Part shown: piece after piece, positions 54,802 to 63,886 of the stretch
Numbering within the stretch: the stretch's first letter is position 1
Layout of the letters: the number at the start of each line of letters is the position of its first letter
Assembly: GCF_016863555.1 (NCBI RefSeq)
Contig: NZ_BOPC01000028.1
Location: forward strand, 1 to 64,000
Direction: 5' to 3'
Source of the DNA: Micromonospora qiuiae
GTDB taxonomy: Bacteria > Actinomycetota > Actinomycetes > Mycobacteriales > Micromonosporaceae
Length of the DNA: 64,000 nucleotides
Position numbers and translations under genes: made by a program
The notes under the pieces: model-generated
What the model was told of the DNA's origin: nothing
What the model saw: only the letters and a program-made list of their open reading frames with translations
The model's database searches: none

Positions 54802-55643
54802 GCACCAGCGCGCATCTCCTCTCGCCCGCGCAGCGGGCCCGGGTCGCGTACCGACGCCGGCAAACCATGCTGAGCGTGCTGATCGCCGCCGCCTCCACGG
54901 CGGCGGTCGGCACGCTGCTGGCGGTGGCGGTGACCGGGGCACCCGGCTGGGAGCGGGTACGCCAGACGTTCCTCGACCCGCAGATCGCCCGGGACGCGCT
55001 GCCCCGGGTGTTGACCGGGCTCTGGCTCAACGTCCGGTTGCTGGTCTGCTGCGCGGTCGCCGCGCTGCTGCTCGGGCTGCTGATCGCGGTCCTGCGCACG
55101 CTGCGCGGGCCGGTCTTCTTCCCGATCCGGGCTCTGGCGGCCGGCTACACGTACGTCTTCCGCGGCCTGCCGCTGATCATCGTGCTCTACGTGCTCACCC
55201 TCGGCGCACCCGGTCTGCGGTTGCAGGGCATGCCGTCGGTCCTGGTGCTGGGCGGGGCGGCGCTGGTGCTCACCTACAGCGGCTACCTCGCAGAGGTGTT
55301 CCGCGCCGGCATCGAGTCGGTGCACCCCAGTCAGCTCGCGGCGGCCCGGTCGCTGGGGCTGACCCACCGGCAGACCATGCGGCACGTGGTGCTGCCCCAG
55401 GCCGTCCGCCGGGTGGCCCCGCCGCTGCTCAACGACATCGTGGCGTTGCAGAAGGACGTCGGCCTGGTCGCCCTGGCCGGCCCGATCGACGCGGTCCGGG
55501 CCGCGCAGATCGCCACCGCACAGACCTTCAACTACACGCCGTACATCGTGGCCGGGGTGCTCTTCGTCCTGCTCGCCATCCCGCTGATCGCCGTCACCGA
55601 TCGGGTGACGCTGCGGGCGGCTCGACGCCAGTCCGGAGGCTGA
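54798..55643 (+). CDS. amino-acid ABC transporter permease
   Basis: 281 aa, about 5-6 membrane segments, HisM/GlnP type. The EAA loop EVFRAGIESVHPSQLAAARSLG couples it to the ATPase. GTG 54798 overlaps the lipoprotein stop. A single permease, so it should act as a homodimer. Confidence 0.92.
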   Translation: MSTSAHLLSPAQRARVAYRRRQTMLSVLIAAASTAAVGTLLAVAVTGAPGWERVRQTFLDPQIARDALPRVLTGLWLNVRLLVCCAVAALLLGLLIAVLRTLRGPVFFPIRALAAGYTYVFRGLPLIIVLYVLTLGAPGLRLQGMPSVLVLGGAALVLTYSGYLAEVFRAGIESVHPSQLAAARSLGLTHRQTMRHVVLPQAVRRVAPPLLNDIVALQKDVGLVALAGPIDAVRAAQIATAQTFNYTPYIVAGVLFVLLAIPLIAVTDRVTLRAARRQSGG

Positions 55644-55645
55644 CC

Positions 55646-56389
55646 GTGGACGTGTTGCGCTGCCGTGGCCTGCGCAAGGAGTTCGGCGGGCAGGTCGTCC
55701 TCGACGGGCTCGACCTGACCGTGGCCGAGCACCACGTGGTGGCGCTGATCGGGGCCTCCGGGTCGGGCAAGTCGACCCTGCTGCGCTGCGTCAACCTGCT
55801 GGAGGAGTTGCACGACGGGACCATCGAGCTGGACGGCGACGAGATCTCCGCGCCGGGCGTCGACCCCGACAAGGTACGCCGCCGCATCGGGATGGTCTTT
55901 CAGTCGTACAACCTGTTTCCGCACCTGAGCGTGCTGGACAACGTCACCCTCGCGCCGCGCCGGGTGCACCGGCGTTCCCGGACCGAAGCCGAGGCGCACG
56001 CCCGCGAGCTGCTCGATCGGATGGGGCTCGGGGCGAAGGCCGACGCTTTCCCGGACCGGCTCTCCGGCGGCCAGCAGCAGCGGGTGGCGATCGTGCGGGC
56101 GCTGGCCAACTCGCCTCGGCTGCTGCTGCTCGACGAGGTCACCTCGGCACTCGACCCGGAGCTGGTCGGCGAGGTGCTCACCATGATCCGCGACCTCAAG
56201 GCCGAGGGATTGACGATGGTCCTGGCCACCCACGAGATGAGCTTCGCCCGCGACGTCGCCGACCAGGTCTGCTTCCTCGACGGCGGGCGGGTGATCGAGG
56301 CCGGACCGCCGGAGCAGGTCCTCGGCGAGCCGACCCACCCCCGCACCCGCCAGTTCCTGGCCCGCATCATCGAGGCCGGCCGCCTCTGA
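55646..56389 (+). CDS. amino-acid ABC transporter ATP-binding protein
   Basis: 247 aa. Walker A G36-A-S-G-S-G-K-S-T44, signature LSGGQQQRVAIVRALA (about 138-153), Walker B LLLLDEVTSALDP and the His switch ATHEM are complete. HisP/GlnQ-type ATPase that powers the permease at 54798. GTG 55646 follows the permease stop by 2 bp. Last gene of the operon. Confidence 0.95.
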   Translation: MDVLRCRGLRKEFGGQVVLDGLDLTVAEHHVVALIGASGSGKSTLLRCVNLLEELHDGTIELDGDEISAPGVDPDKVRRRIGMVFQSYNLFPHLSVLDNVTLAPRRVHRRSRTEAEAHARELLDRMGLGAKADAFPDRLSGGQQQRVAIVRALANSPRLLLLDEVTSALDPELVGEVLTMIRDLKAEGLTMVLATHEMSFARDVADQVCFLDGGRVIEAGPPEQVLGEPTHPRTRQFLARIIEAGRL

Positions 56390-56497
56390 CCGACCCATCG
56401 GTAGGGGTGGCAGCAGCTCCTCGCGTGGGGAGATTGGAGAGAGCGTGAGTGCTGAGAGCGTCGCCATGGAACTGCTCGCGTCGCTGTGGCGGTAAAA

Positions 56498-56517
56498 GGC
56501 CTCGGCTCGCCGAGGCC
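56498..56517 (-). terminator. intrinsic terminator of the riboflavin operon
   Basis: On the minus strand GGCCTCGG and CCGAGGCC pair around a 4-nt loop and TTTTA follows, a classical intrinsic terminator. It lies about 500 bp past ribH and 110 bp past the ABC ATPase gene. Confidence 0.65.
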
Positions 56518-56798
56518 CTGGAGACCGCTCCACGGCACCGTCCGCACCCGCACCACCGCACAAGACGCCGCAACTCGCGGCCCTGCGCACAGGACACCGC
56601 AACTCGCGGTCTCAATCGGCCCGGAAACCCCAACATGCCGCAACCCGCGCCGTCAACATCCCCAGGCACAGCGGCCATTACGTCTTGACACCGTCCGGAC
56701 CTCACTAGTGTCGGGTTCGGCCAGTGTCGAGCTGAGTCACGCACGCTCTCGCAGGCCCGGTCGACCGATCGGCAGGTCGACCATTGGCGCGAAGCACC

Positions 56799-56873
56799 CA
56801 CCGACGACCGGCCAGGGCCTCGAAGCCTTGCACCGACGACCGTCAGGGTCTCGACGCGTTGCACCGACGACCG
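56799..56873. repeat. 31-32-bp tandem repeat, about 2.4 copies
   Basis: CACCGACGACCG starts at 56799, 56831 and 56862. The first two units continue with GGGCCTCGA/GGGTCTCGA-like sequence. No function is apparent. Confidence 0.6.
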
Positions 56874-57020
56874 ATCACCGCGAGCCGTTGATGCACTCAG
56901 CTCGACAGCGCCCACATCCGACATGACAACCCTCGGACCACCACCACCACCGCAACACACCACCGGACGCCGACGGCAACAGCCGGTATGCCTGCGGGTC
57001 GACGGTGGGTGGACGTCCAC

Positions 57021-57518
57021 CTAGGCGAAGCCGACCCGGTGGGTGGCAGCGGCGGTGACCGTGCGGATCGCCAGGGCGGCGTCCAGAGCGGCCACGGTGG
57101 CGGACCAGCCCTTGTCCTCGGTGGAGTCGGGCAGGCCGGCGCGGTCGCGGGCCTGGTCGATGGTGTCGACGGTGAGCACGCCGTGGGCGACCGGCTTGCC
57201 CTCGTCCAGAGCGACCCGGGTCAGCCCGTCGGTGACGGAGCGGCAGACGTAGTCGAAGTGGGCGGTGGCGCCGCGTACCACCACGCCGAGCGCGACCACC
57301 ACGTCGCAGCGGCGGGCCATGGCCTGCGCCACCACGGGCAGCTCGACCGAGCCGGCCACCCGCGCCACCGACGTCCGCGCGCCGCACGCCTGCGCGGCGG
57401 CCACCGCCCGGTCGAGCATGTGGTCGGTCAGCTCGCCGTGCCACCGCGCGGCGACCACGCCCACGGTCAACCCGGTCGCGTCGATCGGGGCCGTGCCCGG
57501 CTCACCGAAACCCGCCAT
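57021..57518 (-). CDS. ribH: 6,7-dimethyl-8-ribityllumazine synthase
   Basis: 165 aa. GVVAARWHGELTDHMLDRAV and GVVVRGATAHFDYVC (the phosphate and catalytic His region) are typical. Condenses the pyrimidine with dihydroxybutanone phosphate to lumazine. Last gene of the operon, 3 bp after ribBA. Confidence 0.97.
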   Translation of the reverse strand: MAGFGEPGTAPIDATGLTVGVVAARWHGELTDHMLDRAVAAAQACGARTSVARVAGSVELPVVAQAMARRCDVVVALGVVVRGATAHFDYVCRSVTDGLTRVALDEGKPVAHGVLTVDTIDQARDRAGLPDSTEDKGWSATVAALDAALAIRTVTAAATHRVGFA

Positions 57519-57521
57519 CGC

Positions 57522-58790
57522 CTACGCTCCGATCTCGTCGCCGGGGACCGGGCGGCCCATCGGGGCCTCGGTCACCTCGTCCAGTTGGTCAAGCAGGTGT
57601 CCCATCCGGTCCCGCTTGGTGCGCAGGTAGCGCACGTTCTCCGGGTGCGGCCGTACCGGCAGACCCTCCCGGCCGGTGACGGTCAGCCCGTAGCCCTCCA
57701 GCCCGGCCCGCTTGGCCGGGTTGTTGGTCAGCAGCCGCATCGAGCGCACCCCGAGGTCGTAGAGGATCTGCGCGCCGGTGCCGTAGTCGCGTGCGTCGGC
57801 CGGCAGCCCGAGGTCGAGGTTCGCGTCGACCGTGTCGCGGCCCTGGTCCTGCAACTGGTACGCCCGCAGCTTGTGCAGCAGCCCGATGCCCCGCCCCTCG
57901 TGGCCGCGTACGTAGAGCACCACGCCCCGGCCCTCCCTGGCGACCCGGTCCAGCGCGGCGTTGAGCTGCGGGCCGCAGTCGCACCGCACGGAGGAGAACA
58001 CGTCGCCGGTCAGGCACTCGGAGTGCACCCGCACCAGCACGTCCCGGCCGTCACCGAGCTCGCCCATCACCAGGGCCACGTGCTCGGCCGAGTCGAACTC
58101 GCTGCGGTAGCCCAGCGCCCGGAACACTCCGTGCTCGGTGGGCATCCGGGCGTCGGCGACCAGTTCCACCTGCTTTTCGGTACGTCGCCGGTAGGCGATC
58201 AGGTCGGCGATGGTGATCAACGCCAGCGAGTGCTCCGCGCGGAACTTCTCCAGGTCGGGCAGCCGCATCATGGTGCCGTCGTCGTTGACCAGCTCGCAGA
58301 GCACGCCGGCCGGCCGCAGCCCGGCCAGCTGGGCCAGGTCGACGGCCGCCTCGGTGTGCCCGGGGCGCCGCAGCACCCCGCCCGGACGGGCGCGCAGCGG
58401 CACCACGTGCCCGGGCCGGGCCAGGTCGGCCGGGCCGGTACGCGGATCGGCGAGCAGCCGGATGGTGTGCGCCCGGTCGGCGGCCGAGATGCCGGTGCTC
58501 ACCCCTTCCCGCGCGTCCACCGTCACCGTGTACGCGGTCTGCCGGCGGTCCTGGTTGGTGTGGTGCATGGGCGGCAGGTCGAGCCGGTCGCACTCGGCCT
58601 CGGGCAGCGGTACGCAGATGAACCCCGAGGTGTGCCGCACGGTGAAGGCCAGCAGCTCCGGCGTGGCCAGCTCGGCGGCGAAGATCAGGTCGCCCTCGTT
58701 CTCCCGGTCGGGGTCGTCGACCACGATGACGGGCCGGCCGGCGGCCATGTCCGCCACCGCCTGCTCGATGCTGTCGAAGGAACCCGTCAT
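57522..58790 (-). CDS. ribBA: bifunctional DHBP synthase / GTP cyclohydrolase II
   Basis: 422 aa. The N-terminal RibB domain (about 1-205) has [13 protein letters not shown] and the C-terminal RibA domain (about 210-422) has the zinc cysteines in [18 protein letters not shown] and the catalytic [11 protein letters not shown]. Supplies both precursors of riboflavin. ATG overlaps the ribM stop (ATGA). Confidence 0.97.
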   Translation of the reverse strand: MTGSFDSIEQAVADMAAGRPVIVVDDPDRENEGDLIFAAELATPELLAFTVRHTSGFICVPLPEAECDRLDLPPMHHTNQDRRQTAYTVTVDAREGVSTGISAADRAHTIRLLADPRTGPADLARPGHVVPLRARPGGVLRRPGHTEAAVDLAQLAGLRPAGVLCELVNDDGTMMRLPDLEKFRAEHSLALITIADLIAYRRRTEKQVELVADARMPTEHGVFRALGYRSEFDSAEHVALVMGELGDGRDVLVRVHSECLTGDVFSSVRCDCGPQLNAALDRVAREGRGVVLYVRGHEGRGIGLLHKLRAYQLQDQGRDTVDANLDLGLPADARDYGTGAQILYDLGVRSMRLLTNNPAKRAGLEGYGLTVTGREGLPVRPHPENVRYLRTKRDRMGHLLDQLDEVTEAPMGRPVPGDEIGA

Positions 58791-59482
58791 GCCGCGGCCT
58801 CCGCGTAGGTCGGAATCGGGGCGGCCGGGCGGGTGCGCCGCGAGGTGCGCCACCAGCTGACCAGACCCCACACACACAACGCGCCGTAGCCGAGGTACAT
58901 GGCCGCCGACGGGTAGAAACCGCCGCGCAGCAGCAGCGGTACGCCGACCGCGTCCACGGCGATCCAGATCAGCCAGAAATCCACCCAGCCGCGGGCCATC
59001 CCGTACGTGGCCAGCAGGCTGCCGGTGAGGATCCAGGCGTCGGGCAGCGGGCCCCAGGAGCCGAGCGCGGCCAGCACCGGGTACGCCAGCGCGGTGCCCA
59101 CGACCGCAGCGGCGAGCAGCCCCAGCCGCTCGGCGCCGGTGGCCCACCGGGGGGCGACCGCCGCGCCGCCGGTGGCGGTGCCGAGGCGGCGGGTACGCGT
59201 CCAGCGCCACCAGCCGTAGAGGCTGACGCCGAAGAAGAACACCTGCCGGCCCGCCTGCCCGTACAGGTCGTGGGCCTGCGGGGTGGCGAAGGCGCCGCCG
59301 AGGAAGACGGTGAACAGCAGCGCGTTGCCGATCATGCCCAGCGGCCACGCCCAGACCAGCCGGCGCAGGCCGAGCAGCGCCGAGCCGAGCCCGAAGACGT
59401 TGCCGACGATCTCCCGCACCAGCACCGGCGAGCCGGCGATGTGCACCTCGGCGGTGAGCAGCCAGCCGAGTGCGCCCGTCAC
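58787..59482 (-). CDS. ribM: PnuC-family riboflavin transporter
   Basis: 231 aa, about 7 membrane segments, PnuC fold: [27 protein letters not shown] cut as [26 protein letters not shown] and [16 protein letters not shown]. In the riboflavin operons of Corynebacterium and Streptomyces the PnuC homologue is RibM, a riboflavin facilitator; here it lies between ribE and ribBA and sits under the FMN riboswitch, so riboflavin is more likely than nicotinamide riboside. Coupled to both neighbours by 4-bp overlaps. Confidence 0.85.
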   Translation of the reverse strand: MTGALGWLLTAEVHIAGSPVLVREIVGNVFGLGSALLGLRRLVWAWPLGMIGNALLFTVFLGGAFATPQAHDLYGQAGRQVFFFGVSLYGWWRWTRTRRLGTATGGAAVAPRWATGAERLGLLAAAVVGTALAYPVLAALGSWGPLPDAWILTGSLLATYGMARGWVDFWLIWIAVDAVGVPLLLRGGFYPSAAMYLGYGALCVWGLVSWWRTSRRTRPAAPIPTYAEAAA

Positions 59483-60168
59483 GACGTCACCGGCCCGGGT
59501 GCGGTGCCGCCGGGCAGGCCGACCGGAGGCTCGGTGTCTGCGCCGCCGGGAAAGGCGCCCGGGGGCGCGGCGCCCGCGCGGGCGCCGAGCAGCCGCTCGA
59601 CGTACTTGGCCAGCACGTCGACCTCCAGGTTGACCGGGTCGCCGACGGCCCGGGCACCGAGCGTGGTCAGCGACAGCGTGGTGGGGATCAGGCCGACGGC
59701 GAACCAGTCGTCGCCGACCTCGGCCACGGTCAACGAGACCCCGTCCACAGTGATCGAGCCCTTCTCCACCACGTACCGGGACAGGGCGGCGGGCAGCCGG
59801 AACCGGACGGTCTCCCAGCGCGGCGCGGGCTCACGCGAGAGCACCTGCCCCACCCCGTCGACGTGGCCCTGCACCAGGTGACCGCCGAGGCGGCTGCCGA
59901 GCGCGGCGGCGCGTTCCAGGTTGACCCGGTCGCCGGCGCGCAGCGCGCCCAACGCCGACCGGCGCAGCGTCTCGCCCATCACGTCGGCGGTGAACACCCC
60001 GCCGTCGACGTCGACCACGGTCAGGCAGACGCCGTTGACCGCGATCGAGTCGCCGTGCCGGGCGTCGGAGGCGACCAGTGGGCCACGGATCGCCACCAGC
60101 GATGAGTCCTCCGCGGTCGGGGTCATCTCGACGACCTCGCCCAGTTCCTCGACAATGCCTGTGAACAT
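59479..60168 (-). CDS. ribE: riboflavin synthase alpha chain
   Basis: 229 aa with two lumazine-binding repeats: [12 protein letters not shown] and the second half [15 protein letters not shown], plus [11 protein letters not shown] matching [10 protein letters not shown]. Dismutates lumazine to riboflavin. RBS GGAGGG precedes ATG 60168, 2 bp after ribD. The C-terminal 30 residues are a Gly/Pro-rich tail. Confidence 0.97.
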   Translation of the reverse strand: MFTGIVEELGEVVEMTPTAEDSSLVAIRGPLVASDARHGDSIAVNGVCLTVVDVDGGVFTADVMGETLRRSALGALRAGDRVNLERAAALGSRLGGHLVQGHVDGVGQVLSREPAPRWETVRFRLPAALSRYVVEKGSITVDGVSLTVAEVGDDWFAVGLIPTTLSLTTLGARAVGDPVNLEVDVLAKYVERLLGARAGAAPPGAFPGGADTEPPVGLPGGTAPGPVTS

Positions 60169-60170
60169 GC

Positions 60171-61232
60171 CTAGCCCTCCCTCTTGCGGGGCAACGCGGC
60201 GATCCGCAGGTCGGGACCGATCTGCGTGACGTCCGTGACCTCCAGGTCGATGGCCTCGGCGATGGTGCTCACGCCCGCGTCGACCAGGGCGGCGGGTCCG
60301 GCGCCGAGCAGCCGGGGAGCGAGGTAGCCGACGACCCGGTCGACCAGGCCGGCCGCGAGGAACGCCCCGGCCAGTCGCGGGCCGCCTTCCAGCAGCACGG
60401 CCCGCACCCCGCGCACCTGCAGGGCCGCCATCAGCGCGGGCAGGTCCACGCCGCCGTCCGGGCCGGTGCCCACCTCGGCGGCGGTGGCGATCCAGGTGGC
60501 GGCGGCGCCGTCGCGGACCTGGGCATCGGCCGGGGTACGTCCGGCCGAGTCGACCACCACCCGCAGCGGCTGTCGGATGGCCAGGCTGCCGTCGCGCAGG
60601 TTGCGCACGGTGAGTCGGGGATCGTCGGCGAGCACCGTGCCCACGCCGACGACCACCGCGTCGACGGTGGCGCGCAGCGCGTGCACGTCCATCCGGGCCG
60701 CCTCGGACGTGATCCACATGCTGGTGCCATCGGCCGCCGCCGATCGCCCGTCGAGCGTCGCGGCGAACTTCCAGATCACGTACGGCCAGCCCCGGCGCAT
60801 GGCGGTCAGCCAGGCCACGTTTCCGTTCTCCGCCTCGGCGCCGCGTACCCCCAGGTCGACCTGGATGCCAGCGGCGCGCAGGGTCGCGGCGCCACCGGTG
60901 GCGACCGGGTTGGGGTCGGGTACCGCGATGACGACCCGGGCCACTCCCGCCTGCACCAGCGCGAGGCTGCAGGGGCCGGTGCGGCCAGTGTGGTCACAGG
61001 GTTCCAGGGTCACCACGGCGGTGCCGCCCTTCGCGCGGTGACCGGCCTGGGCCAGCGCCACGATCTCGGCGTGCGGCCCGCCGGCGTACGCGTGGAAGCC
61101 CTCGCCGACCACCTCGCCGTCGGCGTCGAGCAGCACACAGCCGACCACGGGGTTGGGACTGGTCGTGCCGAGCCCGCGCGCCGCGAGTTCGATCGCGCGA
61201 CGCATCGCCTCGTCGACGGAGACGCTCGCCAT
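60171..61232 (-). CDS. ribD: bifunctional pyrimidine deaminase/reductase
   Basis: 353 aa. Deaminase domain with zinc motif HAEIVAL and PCDHTGRTGPC; the reductase domain begins near residue 145 (PYVIWKFAATLDGRSAAADG). Catalyses the second and third steps after RibA. I chose ATG 61232, the first with a G-rich RBS; the frame is open upstream. First gene after the FMN riboswitch. Confidence 0.97.
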   Translation of the reverse strand: MASVSVDEAMRRAIELAARGLGTTSPNPVVGCVLLDADGEVVGEGFHAYAGGPHAEIVALAQAGHRAKGGTAVVTLEPCDHTGRTGPCSLALVQAGVARVVIAVPDPNPVATGGAATLRAAGIQVDLGVRGAEAENGNVAWLTAMRRGWPYVIWKFAATLDGRSAAADGTSMWITSEAARMDVHALRATVDAVVVGVGTVLADDPRLTVRNLRDGSLAIRQPLRVVVDSAGRTPADAQVRDGAAATWIATAAEVGTGPDGGVDLPALMAALQVRGVRAVLLEGGPRLAGAFLAAGLVDRVVGYLAPRLLGAGPAALVDAGVSTIAEAIDLEVTDVTQIGPDLRIAALPRKREG

Positions 61233-61375
61233 CGCCTGGCCCCTGCCCTCTCGCTCTGCTCGCGCGGGCGGGGCAGGGGAGTCGGACGGGCAGGCGGAAT
61301 CCGGGCGCGGCGACCGCCGCCCCGGTGGGCGATGCGCATGCCGGAACCCGGCGAGCACACGACCCTTCCGTCCCG

Positions 61376-61547
61376 CGCGCTGTCTCCCATCCGGACTGTC
61401 TGGGCGCGGCCGAAGCCGCCCCCAACCGTCGGCCCCGGAATCTCACCAGGTCCACCGGGCGGACGAGCCGCTCCCGGGTCGCGGGCTTACCACGGTCGGG
61501 CCGTGGATCACCGCCGGTTCGGAATTACACCGAGTCCCGCCAGCGCG
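61376..61547 (-). promoter_or_regulatory. FMN riboswitch (RFN element)
   Basis: Read on the minus strand the RFN core is present in order: GTGTAATTCCGAACCGGCGG, TAAGCCCGCGA, GTGAGATTCCGGGGCCGACGG and AGTCCGGATGGGAGA (61397-61383). A 7-bp P1 stem closes it (61547-61541 with 61382-61376). TAAGAC (61571-61566) is a possible -10 placing the start near 61559. It controls the ribD-ribE-ribM-ribBA-ribH transcript; the 143 bp to ribD contain GC-rich hairpins that could terminate or hide the ribosome site when FMN is bound. Confidence 0.93.
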
Positions 61548-61605
61548 TGGTGGGTACTGATGGAAGTCTTACACGCCGACCGGGGTGTTCGGCTACTCCG
61601 GCGAG

Positions 61606-62586
61606 CTACTTCACATGACGGTGGTTCGGATCGGCGACGCCGCGACGACGGTCCACCGCCACGTACGAGCCAGGTTGGCTCTTGGCCACCGTCTTCATCT
61701 CTGAGGCGATCGTCATCGCGTCGAGGGGGTCGGTGAGGCGCTTGTCGGCGTCGGAGACGGAGACCCCGATGGAGAGAGTGACCAGCGCGGCCCGGCGGAT
61801 GTTGCCCCGCCGGTCCTTCAGCTCGACGTAGCCGCGCTCCCGGTCGGTGGGGTCGTAGAGCGCGTCCGCGGCCCTCTCGAAGTCCGCCGACACCTGTGAG
61901 GTGAGCGGCAGCACCTGCTCCGGGGTGCAGACGAAGATGAAGTCGTCACCGCCCACGTGACCGAGGAAGGCCGGCGGCAGCGCCACCGAGATCACCGCCC
62001 GGTGCAGGCTGCGCGCCAGCGCGGTGATGAAGTCGTCACCCCGGACGAAACCGTACCGGTCGTTGACGCTCTTGAACCGGTCGATGTCGATGTAGCCGAC
62101 CGCGTAGTCGGTGCCGCTGCGGACCCGGTCGGCGATCTCCCGCCGGATGCGGCTGTTGCCCGGCAGGCCGGTCAGCGGGGAGACCTCGCGGAACTCCTTG
62201 TTACGTCGCAGGGTCGAGGTCACCCGGGCCAGCAGTTCCAGGGTGTCGAACGGCTTGACCAGGTAGTCGTCGGCCCCGGCGCTGAGCCCGTTGACCTTGT
62301 CCTGGGTCATCCCCTTGGCGGTCAACATGATCACCGGCAGCGCGGCGGTCATCGGGTCGGCGCGCAGCCGCCGGGTCAACTCCAGGCCGTCCACGCGCGG
62401 CATCATCAGGTCGACCACGGCGAGGTCGGGCCGCTGTCGTCCGACGAGGTCGAGCGCTTCCTGACCGTCCGCGGCGATGACCACCTCGAAACCGTGCAGC
62501 CGCAGGTTGAACTCGACGAAGCGGGCGATGTCCTCGTCGTCGTCGACGACGAGGATCACGTCCTTACGATCGCCGTCGGGCTCCAC
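61606..62586 (-). CDS. response regulator with degenerate diguanylate cyclase domain
   Basis: 326 aa. REC domain: VILVVDDDEDIA, phospho-acceptor D59 in VVDLMMPRVDG and KPFD. A GGDEF-type domain follows (about 140-300), whose signature reads G212-G-D-D-F216 (GGDDF) instead of GGDEF. No RxxD inhibitory site was seen upstream. The fourth position is Glu in active cyclases, so catalysis may be weak or absent. GTG 62586 is the likely start. It overlaps the rpe end closely; no histidine kinase is adjacent. Confidence 0.9.
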   Translation of the reverse strand: MEPDGDRKDVILVVDDDEDIARFVEFNLRLHGFEVVIAADGQEALDLVGRQRPDLAVVDLMMPRVDGLELTRRLRADPMTAALPVIMLTAKGMTQDKVNGLSAGADDYLVKPFDTLELLARVTSTLRRNKEFREVSPLTGLPGNSRIRREIADRVRSGTDYAVGYIDIDRFKSVNDRYGFVRGDDFITALARSLHRAVISVALPPAFLGHVGGDDFIFVCTPEQVLPLTSQVSADFERAADALYDPTDRERGYVELKDRRGNIRRAALVTLSIGVSVSDADKRLTDPLDAMTIASEMKTVAKSQPGSYVAVDRRRGVADPNHRHVK

Positions 62587-62587
62587 G

Positions 62588-63268
62588 TCACGCCCCGGTC
62601 GCCGCGCGCTCCGCCAGCCCGCGCAGCCGGCGTACCGCCTCGGCCGGATCATCGGCGCCGTAGACGGCGGTGCCGGCGACGAAGGCGTCGGCGCCCGCCG
62701 CAGCCGCCTGCTCGATGGTGTCGGCGGCGATCCCGCCGTCGACCTCGATGCGCAGTTCGAGGTGACCGGCGTCGACGTGCTGGCGCGCGGTGCGGACCTT
62801 CTCCAGCATGTCAGGGATGAACCGCTGCCCGCCGAACCCGGCCTTGATCGTCATGATCAGCAGCGTGTCGAAGCTCGGCAGCAGGTCGAGGTACGGCTCG
62901 ACCGGGGTGTCCCGGTCGATCGCCAGCCCCGCCTTGGCGCCCGCCGCGCGCAGGTCCTTGGCCAGCGCCACCGGGTCGTCGCACGCCTCGGCGTGGAAGG
63001 TCACGTTGTACGCCCCGGCGTCGGCGTAGCCGGGCGCCCAGCGCCGCGGATCCTCGATCATCAGGTGCACGTCGAAGGGCAGTTCGGTGGCGGCCCGCAG
63101 GCTCTGCACCACCGGCAGCCCGATGGTCAGGTTCGGCACGAAGTGGTTGTCCATCACATCCACGTGCAACCAGTCCGCCGCAGTTTCGACGGCGCGGACC
63201 TCTTCGGCGAGACGGGCGAAATCGGCGGCGAGGATACTTGGCGCGATGATCGGCGGCGGTACGGTCAC
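62588..63268 (-). CDS. rpe: ribulose-phosphate 3-epimerase
   Basis: 226 aa TIM-barrel: [26 protein letters not shown] (metal His/Asp) and [11 protein letters not shown]. Interconverts ribulose- and xylulose-5-phosphate, linking the pentose pathway to ribulose-5-phosphate, the RibB substrate. Start GTG 63268 with a leaderless promoter. The next genes on the strand are the response regulator and then the riboflavin genes. Confidence 0.97.
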   Translation of the reverse strand: MTVPPPIIAPSILAADFARLAEEVRAVETAADWLHVDVMDNHFVPNLTIGLPVVQSLRAATELPFDVHLMIEDPRRWAPGYADAGAYNVTFHAEACDDPVALAKDLRAAGAKAGLAIDRDTPVEPYLDLLPSFDTLLIMTIKAGFGGQRFIPDMLEKVRTARQHVDAGHLELRIEVDGGIAADTIEQAAAAGADAFVAGTAVYGADDPAEAVRRLRGLAERAATGA

Positions 63269-63274
63269 AGGGCC

Positions 63275-63280
63275 AGTGTA
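63275..63280 (-). promoter_or_regulatory. -10 box of rpe
   Basis: On the minus strand TACACT stands 6 nt before GTG 63268, with GCCGAC 18 nt further upstream as a weak -35. The transcript would be leaderless. Confidence 0.4.
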
Positions 63281-63592
63281 CGAACGCGGTCATCCGCCGT
63301 CGGCAACACGGCACCAACCGGAACACCCCGTGACCCGACGGCTACCGATGGTGCAGAATGGCCCCCTTCGGGCCGATGCGGCGCAACCGATGCGGCGCCC
63401 GACTGGCCAGACGGCCACGAGGGCGGCGACACTCCATCGGGGACGGTGACCCGTAAGGTGCAGGCCGGTGGGCGCGGGAGCCGACAGCCGGGCGGCGGCT
63501 CCCGGGAGGGGGTGACAACTGCTGGCGTGTCGGTCGTCAATAGTGCTCAATAGTGCGTTGTAGTTGGCATTGTCAATCTGAAGGAGTGGGCA

Positions 63593-63886
63593 GTGGCGAC
63601 GGGTATTTCGTACGCGACCGCGCGTCGGCGATACGAGTCCGGGACGCTGCCTGTTCCCGCGTACCGGCTTAACCGGCTGATTAGCTTCGGCGTTGAGTAC
63701 GTCGAGGCTGCCCTGACCGCGCAGGTCCGGCGTTTGCTGGTGGTCGGCCCGGCAGAGGTCGATGACGACCTGGTCCGGGAGGTGACCGAGATCCTGACAT
63801 CGCTGTGCGCCCGTCTGCACGCTTCGCCGGGCAGCGGCGAAGCGTGCCCGCCGTGGGTCGAGGCCGCGATTGAGGGTTCGGTGTGA
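63593..63886 (+). CDS. tnpA: IS607 serine-recombinase remnant (TnpA), catalytic middle missing
   Basis: 97 aa against about 200 for the family. The N-terminus GISYATARRRYESGTLPVPAYRL (core YATARRRYESGTLPVPAYR) is the MerR-like DNA-binding helix of IS607 TnpA. From about residue 33 it jumps to the family's C-terminal segment VEYVEAALTAQVRRLLVVG and DDDLVREVTEILTSLCARL. The catalytic-serine segment of the resolvase domain is absent, in frame. It has a good AAGGAG site and is uninterrupted, so a short protein is probably made but should not recombine DNA. Confidence 0.75.
   Translation: MATGISYATARRRYESGTLPVPAYRLNRLISFGVEYVEAALTAQVRRLLVVGPAEVDDDLVREVTEILTSLCARLHASPGSGEACPPWVEAAIEGSV

Larger units (their letters stand above)
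56390..57020. other. intergenic region between two convergent operons
   Basis: 631 bp with no gene I can support: the long open frames here have scrambled composition. It holds the hairpin at 56498-56517, two copies of CACCGCAACTCGCGG-like sequence near 56560-56610, and the tandem repeat at 56799-56873. Confidence 0.5.

Noticed and set aside
56400..57020. Long minus-strand open frame starting near 57020 (MDVHPPSTRRHTGCC...)
   Set aside because: Composition is Arg/Ser/Cys-rich shadow type, and it is interrupted by the tandem repeat and terminator; no recognisable domain.
63593..63886. Independent MerR-type regulator
   Set aside because: The C-terminal half matches the IS607 recombinase tail and the gene is coupled to tnpB.
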